Source: Rhineura floridana (lineage: Eukaryota; Chordata; Lepidosauria; Squamata; Rhineuridae). From it: a stretch of DNA of 64,000 nt. Positions 11,301 to 21,830 of this stretch are shown piece by piece (position 1 is the stretch's first letter; each line of letters opens with the position of its first letter). Both the position numbers and the translations under genes were made by a program. A model generated the notes under the pieces. That model did no database searches, was not told where the DNA came from, and worked only from the letters and a program-made list of their open reading frames with translations. The DNA lies in contig NC_084492.1 in the NCBI RefSeq assembly GCF_030035675.1, forward strand, positions 26,871,761 through 26,935,760, read 5' to 3'.

Positions 11301-14300
11301 CCCATAACCTGCCCTCTGACACTGGATGGTATTCAGCCCTAGTCTTAGTTGGAGTGGACATGACTAACTTTCAGTTCCTTAGTTTCAGCTGGTCTCCTCT
11401 CCTTAAGACTTCATTGAACACCACCCACTCCTTCACATATATAGCTTTTTGACTCCAATAACCAAATCCTCAACGGAGGTACTGGTATGATGCTAGCATT
11501 ACCTTCTCTTTCTCTCTTATGCCCCAGAATGAATGCTGTGTAGGAGATATGCCAACTCCCAGGCTAGTGAGGACTAACAGCAAGCGAGGTAAGCTGACCT
11601 TCCAAACATGGAATCCACTTGGAGGCAAACTTGCCCCCTCGACTTGTGATAATGTCTCAGTTCACACAAGATGCTAAGCCAAACCATGGTTTAGCAGGAA
11701 CACACAAGCATGCAGGAGAGGAGATTGCAACTGCTTAGCAATCTAGTCCTGCTGAGCTAAGCCATGGTTTGGCTGAGCAAATCATCTAGATCTCGCGACT
11801 GGCAAACCATGAGTTGTAGCCAAGGGTAATTCTTGGTTTGCAGCTCATAGTCAGGAGCCAATGTGATGAGCCTTTGGCCCTCTAGATGTTGCTAAACTAC
11901 AACTTCCATCAGCCCTAGCAAGCATGGCCAGTGGCCAAGGATGATGGGAGTTGTAGTCCAGCAACATCAAATGTTCCCCATATCTGGTCTGGAGCATGAT
12001 AAACCATGAGCCTAGATTTGGACAACAAGCTAAGGTAAACCATGGCTTGGCTCACAGCAGTGCAGCAGCAAGATTGGAGGATGAGAAGGTGGTTGCAATC
12101 TGCTCTCCAGGAACCTAAATGTTAGTACTAAGTCATGGTTTTGCTTAGCATTACATGCAAAACAAATCAGTGCTTGATAGCAGCGGTGCCATCAGGGCAG
12201 GTTTTTCAGGAAGAACTCTGGGGCCCAGTAGGACCCCCAAACCCAACAAAGCTGGCATGAAAGGTCCCTTGGCTTGGGAGTGAGTGTTTATTTGTGGGAT
12301 GCAAGGAGCTTTAGAAGGAAGAGGAGCAAGAAAGCTCACTGAGTATGCAGAGCACGGTGTATGACTTTCTCCCTGCCATGGCTTTGGGAAAGTGGTGAAA
12401 GATGCAGAAATAATAAGTCTAGTGAGCTATGCACAATAACCTTTGACCAAAATGCCCCTTCTAGTTAAGGTCACCACTATTGTGGAATACAAGGAAGAGA
12501 AAGAAGGGGGTAGGACGCCAGCCAAGAAAACTTCTCAAAAGGTAAGCGTGCAACAGGATCCTGCATGTGCTGATGGCCAACTCCTTCTCTTGAATGTGGA
12601 TCCTTATGTAGTTGAAACAACATTATCCACCCACAAGAAGGAGGCGTTGGTAGGCCTGGGAGAACCCTGAAGTTTGCAGACAGACAAAAAAATCTTTTAA
12701 GAAAAAGAACCCAGAAACAGCTCAATGAGGCCTGTGTATGTTGAGGCAAGAATCAGAAGATGATATTCAATGCTAGTCTTATACGGAGTAGACCTATTGA
12801 AGTTAATGGACATGGCTAACTTAGGTTTGTTCATTTTAGTGGGTCTACTCTGAGTTGGACATAGCTGAATGTAACCCTGACATTTGGCGTGGAATGAAAT
12901 ATCCTAGAAAAGGGCTTGGCTGTCTGAAAAACCTGCATGGGAGCACTCCCATCCCAACTCCTGTTTATCAGACATGATATCTAGCTTCACAGATTGCTGA
13001 TTCAAACTGGCCATCTTCAGCAGCATGGCCTGTATAATTCTTCATCCATAGAACCCTGACATTTCATTTTTAACATTCTTCTTACCTGAAGAGTGTCCTG
13101 GCAGCAGCTAAGAGAATGATCCTGGTGGGGCTGAATGTTCAAGAGCCCCCGAGACTGGTGAAGGCCCACACCCCCAACATTCTCTGTGCCAAGTGAGCAT
13201 CAACAAAAAGCATAAGTGGTGTGAGAACTTTGTGTGCATGGCCTGACCCTGATAGTGGTGGTGGGAGTCTACTGAGGATCCCTTGCACAAGAGCCCCCCC
13301 TAAATGCTAGCTGGGCACTTGAGGCATGCAGAAGCTGGGCTCTCACAGCAAGAAATGTCTGAACAAGCCCCAGGTGATTCAGTGTCCCATTGACTATAAA
13401 TCTGCAAAAGTGGGTCTCTATTCCAGACAGTGGACAATCAGGTGGCTTTTAGGAATGCTAAACAAATTTGGTTTTCCATTAAGCTCCTTTCTAGACATCA
13501 CACCCTATTTTGCTGCTTCTACAGGCATTTAAAACTAATTCGCTGGCTTCCTTGGCTTCTGCCATAAAGGGCAAGCAAGGATCTCTGTCCAGGTAAGACT
13601 AACCCAATACTTTTGCCACCTTTCATTCATCTTAACACCTTGAAACAGAGTGGATTCTTCTCCTGAGACAGCAAAACACATCTGCTTTCAAAGCAGCAGC
13701 TCTATTGAAGATCAAGAAGCTCTACATAACGTCTAGCTCAGGGGTTCCCAAACTATGGTCCGTGGACCACCAGCAGTCCATGCGTTTTGTTCAGTTGGTA
13801 CATCACACGTCCACATTAAATAGCAGCATTGATTTTTAGTTGTATTTTTACTACTTTTATTTCTTATATTGCATTTTATAGTATTACAATTTGCATTCCA
13901 CAGAATTTAAATTATAAGGCGGTAGAATAAAAGAAGCAATACAAATACAATTAAAAGTCACATGACGTGTAACAGCGTAACTGCAATTGCTACAACAGGC
14001 GGGGGGGGGGAGAAATCATGAAATGGTCCTCCAAGACCAGCAGCAATTTTCAAATGGTCCATGTGGAGCGAAAAGGTTTGGGAACCACTGATCTAGCTGA
14101 AACTAAACTATGGTGCAATCCAGTCAAAGTTGAGCACTTGCAGTGCTTATTTCAATGGGGAAGATAATAAGCGCAGAATCAATGGTAACTGCTTGGAATG
14201 TGGTGTTTCCCCTTTTTAAGACATTGCAGTTGATGGGTAATGCCTCATGTTTTAAAAGGAGTGGCTTCATGAAGATGCTTACGAGAGTAGTCTTAGAAGG

Positions 14301-17300
14301 AGAAAAAAGCAAGCTGGTAGTTCTCATGGTTGTGTCAGAAAGCTTTGTAAAATACCTGTCTGTGAGTCACGTAATTCAGAGGTCCAGAAGCTCAGGCTCA
14401 GGGACTGAATGTGGCTTCCAGGCCTCTCTGTCTGGCCACCTGAGCTTTTCCCAGACCACACCCCGCTGTGCCCATGCTTTGCATCTTCCTTGAGTGTTTT
14501 GTCGAGTGTTTGGCTGGAATGTGTCCCTTAACTCTGATCGCTTACCTGGCTGGAGGATCCAAGGGAAGCCATGACTGTTTCCAGTGGAATAAATGTCTGG
14601 TGTGGGTATGGCCCCCTGATTAGTCAAGCCAAACAGCTGTTAGTCTGGCTTTTAGAACACTGACAGTTGTTACTGAGCATGTCCACACTTATTATAGGCT
14701 TCAATGTTAATTTTCCTAAAATCAGCCATGCATTTTTAACTTTTAAACTGAAGAAGATAAAGGTCAGATTATGAAGCAAGGTCATTAATAGAATTACAGG
14801 TACTCTGTGAACATGGCTGATTTGTAATTAATTTCAACATATAATGAGACCATTGACCGAAAAAAGTCCAACAGGAGTCTGGAATTATTTTCTCTTGTTT
14901 TACACTTTAAATTCTAGATTCTTTCTGACTCTTGTGTGTATCGCCATGAAAACTTAGAGGGTTGTTAATCAAGCATTTTTGAGTTCAGGACTATAAGTTT
15001 TGTACAATTTTGCTTTGAAATGCATTTATGGGAAGCAGCAGAATGGCATGGGGGGTATTTTCAATCTAACATGGCGGAATGTGAAAAATCCATGCTGGCT
15101 ATAGTATACAGCCACTATTATGGCTGTATAATCTGCTGCACCCCAAAAACCTATAGGTGGCCATTATGTCCTATCAGGTCTGCATGCTTCACTCCAAATG
15201 GGAGAGCCATTGAGCGATCAGCTTCCATGCGGGAGCGCCCGGTGTCCGTCTCCAAGTGCATCTCATTGGGCTCTAAAAGGTAAGTCATGCTGTTTTTTGG
15301 TAAGGACAGAATTTTGACTCTTTTACTGCTAAATGCAACAATAATGCCCTTGCTTGAGTCTACAGAAAGGCAGCTGTTGTTGAGCGAGCCATTTGATGTG
15401 CTACTCTGTACAGTGTTTTTGTTTGCTTAGCCATAAAGCTTTCTAGATGTGCTTGGGGCAAGCCTCTGAAGGGGTGTTCAAACGAACCCCCCCCCACATC
15501 TTCAATGAATGTGTGTGGAGTTTCTCCATGTTCCACTTATGGGAGAAGCACAATATGTCCAGACAATCTGTTTATTGAGCATTCATCCTGATTAGCTTGC
15601 ACAAAGATTATAGAGAGGTTAGACTATGGGTAATAGCCAGTGTTAGTTCTATTCAGAGTGGGCCCTTTGAAATGAATGGACACAACTAAATTAGTTACAT
15701 CAATTTCAGTGGGTCTACACTGAGTAGAACATAGTTGACTACAACTCTGTCTGGTCTTTATTGAGTATTTGTTCTGATTTATTTGCAAGGGAGGTCATAT
15801 GGCAATGATTATTCATCCTGATTTGCTGCAGGGTGTGTGCTTATGTCTTCCCATTAAACATTTATTCATTTCACATTTGTCAGTACAATTTCCCATCACT
15901 TTCCTAACTGCAGACTCTTTATCTTTTTTTAAAGTGGACTTGCAGTTCACTGGGTTGTAGTCAACTAAGTTCTACTCAAAGTAGACCTACTGAAATTAAA
16001 TCTAAGCTAGCCATGTCTATTAACTTCAGTGGGTGTACTCTGAGTAGAACCAGCACTGAATACCACCCATTCTAATTGTGCAAACCTACATTTCCAGTGT
16101 GCACTCTAATTCCTCCCACAAAATACTAATGGCCAGTGCAATTTCTGAAAGTGACCTCAGAGAGGGCTTTCCTTGTGGTGGCCCCTTGACTCTGGAATGC
16201 CTTTCCAAGGAAGGTATTCCAGGCACTGACCCTATGTGCATTTCAGTGCCAGGTTAACTCCTTTTTATTTGTTCAGGCATTTTAAATTGCTATATCCAGC
16301 TGATTGAATAGATTTGATTCCTCTCAATTTTGTTGTTTGTTTAATTATTTATGTTCTTAATATTGCATTGTGGGTTTGTAAATTATTACATGCCCCATCC
16401 TGTCATATCATTTTTGGTAAAGGTGCTATATATAACTCCAACACCAGATGGGTGGCTATATCAGTGGCTATATCACTCTTTCCAGAGAAGGGTCTTCTCT
16501 GTAATGATGGCCCAGTGGTATAACTTTCTCCTCTTGGAGACATAGACAGTCATACAATGATGAGGCTCTACTGTATATTTCTCTCTCTCTCCCTCTCGTT
16601 TTCTGTAGCTTTTGTAGATTAGATTGATTTGATATGTGAGCTTGTTTTGTAATATTTTGTCATGTTATTGATACTGTATGGAAGCCGCTTTGAGATCACC
16701 TGGTGAAGAAAAGTGGCATACAAATATACTAAATAAATAATAAATATATACAGTACTGGGGGGAAAAACAGACACATGATTATTCCTTCTGGCCATGCCC
16801 CCAGCAACCACATGTTCAGTGTTGATGAGTGAGTGTCCTGGCGCCATCCAGCTGTATGCATGTAGGGCTCTCCTTGCGATTTTGGAATCCTGGGCCGGTG
16901 AGGGCGTGCATAGGCCTTGCAGGGTCATTGTTAAGATTTAAAAAATATAACTACTACAGATGTTGCCCTGAACTTCTTGGAGGGAGGAGAAAGAGAAACT
17001 AGAGAGGGGGGAGGGAGGTTGATCCTTGGGACAGAATCCCTAAAAGCCTAGGAATACCTCTAGTAAGAGAAAAAAATGCCAAATGTAGCCATACAAAACT
17101 AGTGGCCATGAAAGTGTTGTGTGACTGCCCGTGCAATCCTGTGCATGTCTGTTCTTAAGTAAGCCCCATTGAGTTCAGTGGCACTTAATTCCAGCTAGAG
17201 TTGCAATCCTGAACTTGCTTACCTGGGACTAAACCCTGCTCAGCTCAGTAGGACTTGCTTCTGAGTAAACGTGCATAGGATTGTACTGTAAGAGTGTTAA

Positions 17301-20300
17301 GCTGGTTGAGCCAGGAACCCCCTTGGCTAACATTTCTCAGCTCTGAACTTATTAGGTGGCCTTAGACTAGCTGCTGTCCTTGAGCATGCTGGCCTACCTT
17401 AGAGGGTTGTTAAGTGCTCAGCATGTTGGCCTACTTTACAGGGTCATTAAGTGCCTGCAGTCTGGAAGTGTGTGTAAGCATCTCTTGTGTGCACATAGAA
17501 GAGACAACATTTTCAGCTATTTCAAAGGCCAGTGCTAAATATCCTTCCCAAGAAGATCCTCACCAGTGGTGCCAACTCTGTTGCCCAGTGAAGACTTTTT
17601 GAAAATAGTTTGCTAGGCTTTTAGTCCAATCAGTTTTGCCTGGCTCCTTGGATCTCTTTATTTTTTTCTGTTGCTCATCTGTACTGTAGGCATTTTAATT
17701 AAAAAAAATACTATAAACTGCTTTGAGAATCTGTCAAATACATTCTACAGATCTTTGAGGTAAACAATAATAAGATGAATAATGGTTGACGAGATCCAGG
17801 CTCTGAGTACCTGTTTGGTGCTTTAAGGAAACCAAGGTGTAAGAACACGAGCCTTCCAAAGTCCCATCTGGTCCAATGGCCAAGCACATCCCTAAAGGAA
17901 GCCTGAAAGCAAGACTTGAGCGCAACAGCACTCTCCACATGTGTGATTCCCTGTCACTGTCATTGACAGGCATATTGCCTCTAACAGAGGAGATGGAACC
18001 TAGCCAGTGTGGCTAGTAGCCATTGATAGCATTATCCTTCATTAATTTGTCTATCCCTCTTTTAAAGCCATCCAAGTTGGGGGCCACCATTATATCTTGT
18101 GGAAGCAAATTCTATAGTTTAGCTGTGTGAATCCTCCAGCATTCAGCTTCATTGGATGTCCAGGAGTTCTGGTGTTATGAGAAAGGCATAAAAATGTTTC
18201 TTTACTTTCTCCACACCTTGCATCATCTTATACATCTTTTATCATGGCTTGGCTTTTCTTTAACCTAAACAATGTGAAAAGCCCCAAACGTTGCAACCTT
18301 TCCTCATATGGGAGTTGCTCCACCCCCTTGATCATTTTGGTTACTTTTTCCTGAACGTTATTCCCTCTCCCCTCCCCCACCTTTCTTCTTCCTAGATTTC
18401 CACAGAAGGGGCTCTGCAAAAGTGCATCTGCCTCTGAGAGATCGCAGGCTATGACTCTGCGGAGTACATCCATGCCCCATGAAAGATCAGTTCCGTTTGT
18501 CAACATACCTTTGGCTGATGGGCAGGTATCGTACCATCTAAGGAGGGCTATACCTGGGCTGGGTATAGTTGATTGGTAAATAGAAACACATCCAGGATGA
18601 GATTCAAATGCAAAAATTAAAGGCTTGTTTGCATGTAAAACAAGCTTTGCCCGATTCTGGTCCCTGTGGATGTAGGGAGGGGTGCAAATGGGTTTTAAAA
18701 CTCCACCCCTAATAGTAGACCTTGAAGCTGCTTAAGAATATAATAAAATCTCTGCACAACAGACACGCTGGTGCAGTTTGATGGCTTTTGAACTAGGGTG
18801 GGGAGGCTCTTTGCTGTGTTAAATTCAACTTAATCTTCCTTGAGACTGCTGTGCATCAGAAGATCCTGGTGCATCTTGTGGGTTATGCAGGGCAGTGGCC
18901 TCAGTGTTGCCCCTTGCGAATTGCTAGCGTACCCTTGAACGTGCCCACTATTCCCCTATATTTGCAGTAAAGCCTGCACTGTTTCTTAACCTCTAGTCTT
19001 TTAACCAAGGGAAATGCACACTCTCCTGTAACCTTCAATCTAAGGCTGGTACCTGTCTTGATGTTTTTCTACTACCCCACACAAGAGTCCCTGTCGATCA
19101 GACTTAAAGGTCTTAAAATCTGACATTCAGCTTCCCACGGTAATCAGTCAGACAGCTTCTGAGAAGTCTGCAAGTCAGGGCATTAAGGCAGGAGTCTGTT
19201 ATTTCCCTGGCATCTGGTACTCATCCATACATTCATTATGACTAATAGCCATTGATAGCCCACCTTCCACTGCGTAAATTTGTCTGATCTCCTTTTCAAG
19301 CAGGGGTGGGGACCCTTTTTTATCCCATGGGCCACATTCCTTTCTGAGCAACTTTATGAGCGCCACACGCCAGTGGTGAGCAGAGCCAGAGGCAAAAGTA
19401 GTTGGGGCCATGAATGCAGGTTTTACTGCTGTAACGATAGCCTAGTTTCTGCACACACTTGTATACGCCTCTCTAACCTCCATCCACGCAACCAAGAGGC
19501 GTTATTGGAGACCAAGAATGCGGTCCAGCTAGGCAAAAACACTGAGGCACAAATCAGGGCTAGTGAAAGGTGTTGCCTGGGGAAGAGTTCTGAGGGCCTG
19601 GTGGAGAGGCCTGGAGGCTTGCATTCAGTCCCCCTGGGTCTGAGGGTTCCTGTCCCTGTTTTAAAGCCATCTAAGCCCATGATCATGACCTGCATGACTG
19701 TTTTCTTTTGTCTGCCCTAAACCTACTTGCCCTTTCATTGGGTGATCCCTACTATTAGTGGGGGTGGAGGAATGGTTTCATCCACTTCTCTACACAATGC
19801 ACGGGACAGTAACATGTGCAATGATGTTGTACACACACACACGCTCTCATGCGCTCTCTGCACGTAGCTTACAAGTAGCAACTCTCTGCTTTTGTTCAGA
19901 CTCTCTGCTCAGCTGGGGATGACCTCCAGAACATCAATGTGGAATTACTGAACGAGGACACTGTCCAGCATATTCACACTCTCGTGGTAAGTGTGCAGAA
20001 CAATTTAACCTTGCACGTAAAGCTCTCCCCCCAAGTAGATTGGCATGGTTGGTCAGAACTTCCCTCTTCAGAAAGTCTTCAGGACCTTGTGGTTGTCAGC
20101 AATGCCTCTCCTTCTCAAGTCTCAGAATAATAATAATAAATAATAAATGTTATTTTTAAGTCGCCTATCTGGCCGTGACGACGGCCACTCTAGGCGATGT
20201 ACATAAAAAACTATTTTGATGGGTTTTCCATCCATTTTTGCCATGCCTTGCATAAAATCAAGAAATTTGGTGGTTCCAACGGATGCTCAGAGAGATCCAC

Positions 20301-20373
20301 CAACTGCCTTGTGTATCTTTTTCTTCTGTAGAGCCAACTGTCAGTCCTTTGTGGGAAAGCAACGGTTAAGTGA
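8346..20373 (+). CDS. CDCA9: Borealin-2 (Dasra-A), chromosomal passenger complex subunit; 10 exons
   Basis: Ten exons read in phase: 8346-8481, 8919-9047, 10450-10502, 11528-11588, 12465-12541, 13525-13592, 15178-15279, 18396-18525, 19900-19986, 20332-20373, all with AG/GT borders (885 nt, 294 aa). The start ATG has a purine at -3 and G at +4. Residues about 37-88 ([13 protein letters not shown] to [10 protein letters not shown]) align without gaps to the Borealin N-terminal helix (human FLKDFDREVEIR to LREMNWLDYF), which packs with survivin and INCENP. The middle, residues 89-252, is Ala-, Lys- and Ser-rich with basic Ser sites ([19 protein letters not shown]), as expected for a region that is phosphorylated and binds nucleosomes. 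Residues 253-294 form the C-terminal dimerisation region. Borealin targets Aurora B to centromeres. The paralogue call rests on divergence from CDCA8 and on DNAJA2 as neighbour (DNAJA2 is at human 16q, CDCA8 at 1p). The alternative is CDCA8 itself. Confidence 0.85.
8545..8645. repeat. Palindromic hairpin repeat, family P1, in borealin-2 intron 1
   Basis: The arms CAGAGTAGACCCCTGGAAAG and CAGTGGGTCTACTCTGAGGAG lie on either side of a GTGTCCATGAAC centre. The copy starts about 65 bp after exon 1. Confidence 0.65.
8738..8885 (+). mobile_element. tRNA-Ala-derived SINE
   Basis: Reads CCCGGAGCTCAGCGGCAGAAG (A-box side), CTTCAATCCCCGGCATCTCC (B-box side), then the shared body GGGAGACGCCAGGG and CTGCCAGTCCGTGTAAGCAA. 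The tRNA head has lost its central part. It lies in intron 1 of the borealin-2 gene. Confidence 0.65.
9110..9245. repeat. Palindromic repeat, family P2
   Basis: The element carries ACAGAAATCCCCACTGGTCT and CAATGGGGCTTACTCCCCAC around a short centre. Related copies lie at 17130, 22120, 61375 and 63430. This copy is diverged. Confidence 0.45.
9668..9985 (+). mobile_element. hAT-like nonautonomous element, family B (diverged)
   Basis: Starts CAGGGATGGTGAAC and shares the family B body with the copies at 19301, 45766 and 61482: GGGGGCCACATTCC, CAGTAGGCTAGTGTCTACA, CACATTCTAGCCAG and GGGCTGCATTTGGCTCCTGG. The ends are too worn to show a target duplication. Confidence 0.5.
10005..10330 (-). mobile_element. 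CR1 LINE 3' region, antisense
   Basis: Plus-strand sequence CAAGAAGATCCCTGCTGGCT, then CTAGTCCAGCATCTTCTACT, then TTTTAAACCCACCTCAGTTG is the antisense of the squamate CR1 3' region. Better copies are at 17955 and 44876. It lies in borealin-2 intron 2. Confidence 0.6.
11645..12160. repeat. Palindromic repeat rich in CCATGG motifs, interrupted by a family A element
   Basis: The outer part carries AAGCCAAACCATGGTTTAGC at about 11677, CTAAGCCATGGTTTGGCTGA at about 11757 and GTAAACCATGGCTTGGCTCA at about 12034, related to each other as inverted copies. A family A element occupies about 11873-11990 in the middle. It sits in intron 4 of the borealin-2 gene. Confidence 0.45.
12758..12880. repeat. 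Palindromic hairpin repeat, family P1
   Basis: The arms CGGAGTAGACCTATTGAAGT and TTTAGTGGGTCTACTCTGAG flank ATGGACATGGCTAACTTAGG. Outer bases TTCAATGCTAGTC and GACATAGCTGAATG extend the symmetry. Confidence 0.65.
13739..14090. mobile_element. hAT-like nonautonomous DNA transposon, 352 bp
   Basis: The inverted ends are CAGGGGTTCCCAAACTATGG and TTTGGGAACCACTG, with GGTCCGTGGACCACC near the left end. Flanks GTCTAGCT (13731-13738) and ATCTAGCT (14091-14098) match at 7 of 8 bases, as expected for the hAT 8-bp target duplication. There is no transposase coding. It lies in intron 6 of the borealin-2 gene. Confidence 0.8.
14375..14600 (-). mobile_element. hAT-like element, family B, antisense fragment
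   Basis: The plus strand carries TGGCTTCCAGGCCTCTCTG, CTTTTCCCAGACCACACC and TTTGGCTGGAATGTGTCCC, the reverse complement of the family B body. Confidence 0.5.
15636..15745. repeat. Palindromic hairpin repeat, family P1
   Basis: Left arm TTCTATTCAGAGTGGGCCCT and right arm TTCAGTGGGTCTACACTGAG, around AATGGACACAACTAAATTAG. Confidence 0.6.
15950..16070. repeat. Palindromic hairpin repeat, family P1
   Basis: Left arm TTCTACTCAAAGTAGACCTA and right arm CAGTGGGTGTACTCTGAGTA, with the outer GGTTGTAGTCAACTAAG also present. It lies only about 205 bp after the previous copy. Confidence 0.6.
16140..16745 (+). mobile_element. L2-like LINE 3' fragment
   Basis: The plus strand reads like the L2 ORF2 C-terminal region (a [14 protein letters not shown] pattern at about 16156-16206), followed by an A/T-rich 3' UTR. 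It ends GCCGCTTTGAGATCACCTGG with an (AAATA)n-type tail at about 16728-16745. It lies in borealin-2 intron 7. The middle part may hold another insertion. Confidence 0.55.
17130..17290. repeat. Palindromic repeat, family P2
   Basis: Contains GCAATCCTGTGCATGTCTG, AAGCCCCATTGAGTTCAGTG, TCAGTAGGACTTGCTTCTGAG and GTGCATAGGATTGTACTGT. These pair as inverted arms; the centre is longer than in other copies. Confidence 0.5.
17955..18390 (-). mobile_element. CR1 LINE fragment, antisense, next to exon 8
   Basis: The minus strand encodes [20 protein letters not shown] and then LQRLGLFTL at about 18350-18260, the conserved CR1 ORF2 C-terminus. The rest is CR1 3' UTR. The element ends within tens of bases of the exon 8 acceptor (18395) of the borealin-2 gene, so it may supply or crowd that acceptor's upstream region. 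Confidence 0.75.
19195..19690 (-). mobile_element. CR1 LINE fragment, split by a hAT-like element
   Basis: Antisense CR1 (TGACTAATAGCCATTGATAG, then AATTTGTCTGATCTCC) stops at 19300 and resumes at 19659 with TTTTAAAGCCATCTAAG, as in the uninterrupted copy at 18060. The gap is a 358-bp hAT-like element. Confidence 0.7.
19301..19658 (+). mobile_element. hAT-like nonautonomous DNA transposon, family B, 358 bp
   Basis: Starts CAGGGGTGGGGACCC and ends GGGTTCCTGTCCCTG. Flanks TTTTCAAG (19293-19300) and TTTTAAAG (19659-19666) match at 7 of 8 bases, an 8-bp target duplication of the hAT type. It is inserted in a CR1 copy in intron 8 of the borealin-2 gene. No transposase is present. Confidence 0.8.
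20125..20215 (-). mobile_element. SINE/LINE tail fragment, antisense
   Basis: The minus strand reads GTACATCGCCTAGAGTGGCC, then a GGCGAC block and (AATA)n, the usual tail of squamate L2-type elements and their SINEs. It lies in borealin-2 intron 9. Confidence 0.5.
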
Positions 20374-20495
20374 AGTTGATGGAATCAACAAACAACATTT
20401 TTCGTTCTTGTACCCGAGTATCCTTGGTAATTTGTTCCTTACATTGTTATGTGTAAAGGGATCACTGCTTTTTTAAAAAAGTTCATACATTGCTT

Positions 20496-20501
20496 ATTAA
20501 A
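20496..20501 (+). terminator. Probable poly(A) signal of borealin-2 mRNA (ATTAAA)
   Basis: ATTAAA lies 122 bp after the stop codon and is the nearest poly(A) signal variant. It implies a short 3' UTR ending near 20520. No AATAAA is closer. Confidence 0.45.
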
Positions 20502-20799
20502 ATTGATATTTCTCTATGGAGACTTGTTTACTTTATTTCAAAGTGCATAATGCTTACACTGTAAGGGTGTGGTATGGCATCTGTAAGACCATTTGCATTG
20601 TTTAGATATAAATATAGGTGGCTGGATCCCATCATCTATTGAAGCACTCTGTTACAAAGCATCAGGAGCATATTTTTGCCCAGGGTCAGGGTGTGTGTGT
20701 GTCGTAGACCCCTTATTTTGGGGGGAGCAGGGTCCTTATGTACAAGCCAATCAGCAGAAAAAGGTAGTGCGTTAGCTACTATAAAGAGTCTTATCACAT

Positions 20800-21000
20800 G
20801 GCTAATAATAATAATAATAAAAAAACTTTATTTTTACCCCGTCCTTTTCCAATAGGACTCAGAGCGGCTTACAACTAAAAACAACATCAATTAAAACATA
20901 CAGAGTATATTATTAAAAAATAATTACACTATAAGGGAAAATTAAAAACTATAAAAGTTAAAAACAGCAAACAATTTAAAATAATAAAATCATATAATAT
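20800..21000 (-). mobile_element. L2-type tail and 3' UTR fragment, antisense
   Basis: (AAT)n at about 20802-20822, then the complement of an AGCCGCTCTGAGTCCTATTGG tail and A/T-rich sequence. It lies between the two convergent genes. Confidence 0.5.
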
Positions 21001-21588
21001 GATCACCAAGCCTGTAAGACATTAATCCTGGCTAACAACATGCTTCCTTGTTCTTTTGTGCTGATTAGAGCCAATCAGAGTGAAAGGAGGTGAGTCAGTG
21101 ACCGAAAAGACTCTTCTCAGTACCTAACACAGAGCCTCCCCTTTTATGCTGATTGGCTCCTAGGGCAAGTGAGAAGTGAGCTTCATGGCAAAGTACCTCC
21201 GTCTCCCAAATCCTAGTCCTACACTTGCCTTCATTTCAGAATTCTTAAAATAAACATGTTTCTGGCACTGATCACACTGCCCCCAGAGAGAGAGAAGCGG
21301 GAAGCATATGCACACAGCAGTTTTACTCTGGTTCTATAATTCTGTAATTGCAAAAGAGGCAGTGAAGCTTGGGGCCATGGTGTGACACCATCCTGGGTTC
21401 AGAAAGAAAATAAACATCTGGTCTTCTTCAAAGTACCTCTAAGCTTTTTGTTTTAATTAAAATAATTATAGTAAGTTCTTGCTCTTATTCCTATGGGGGT
21501 TAATTATCTTGCATAAGCCCATATCAGATTTTCAGATAGTTTAAATAAAAATAAAAAGGTCCAGTCCAGCCCACCCCAATCCACTCTT

Positions 21589-21830
21589 GAGGCAGTTTGC
21601 CACCACGGATCTCCTCTTCCCCCCATCCGACAATAACAAGGCCGAAATTGGCCCGTGAAGAAACCAGATTTCCCCCCACCCCTTTATGATTCCAGCCAAA
21701 CATTTTTAGAGGCAGTTTGCCACCAAGAAATCTCTCCCTTCCAAACCCCCTACAGCAACTAGGGCCCCGTCTGGCCCATGAAGAAACCAAACCTGCTTTT
21801 CGGGTAGTTTACCATCAGTCCTCCCACTGA
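21589..21830. repeat. Two-unit 120-bp imperfect tandem repeat
   Basis: GAGGCAGTTTGCCACCA begins at 21589 and again at 21709. Both units also share CCCGTGAAGAAACCA or CCCATGAAGAAACCA further in. A weak third GAGGCAGTCT occurs at 21911. It is intergenic and has no known family that I recognise. Confidence 0.6.
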
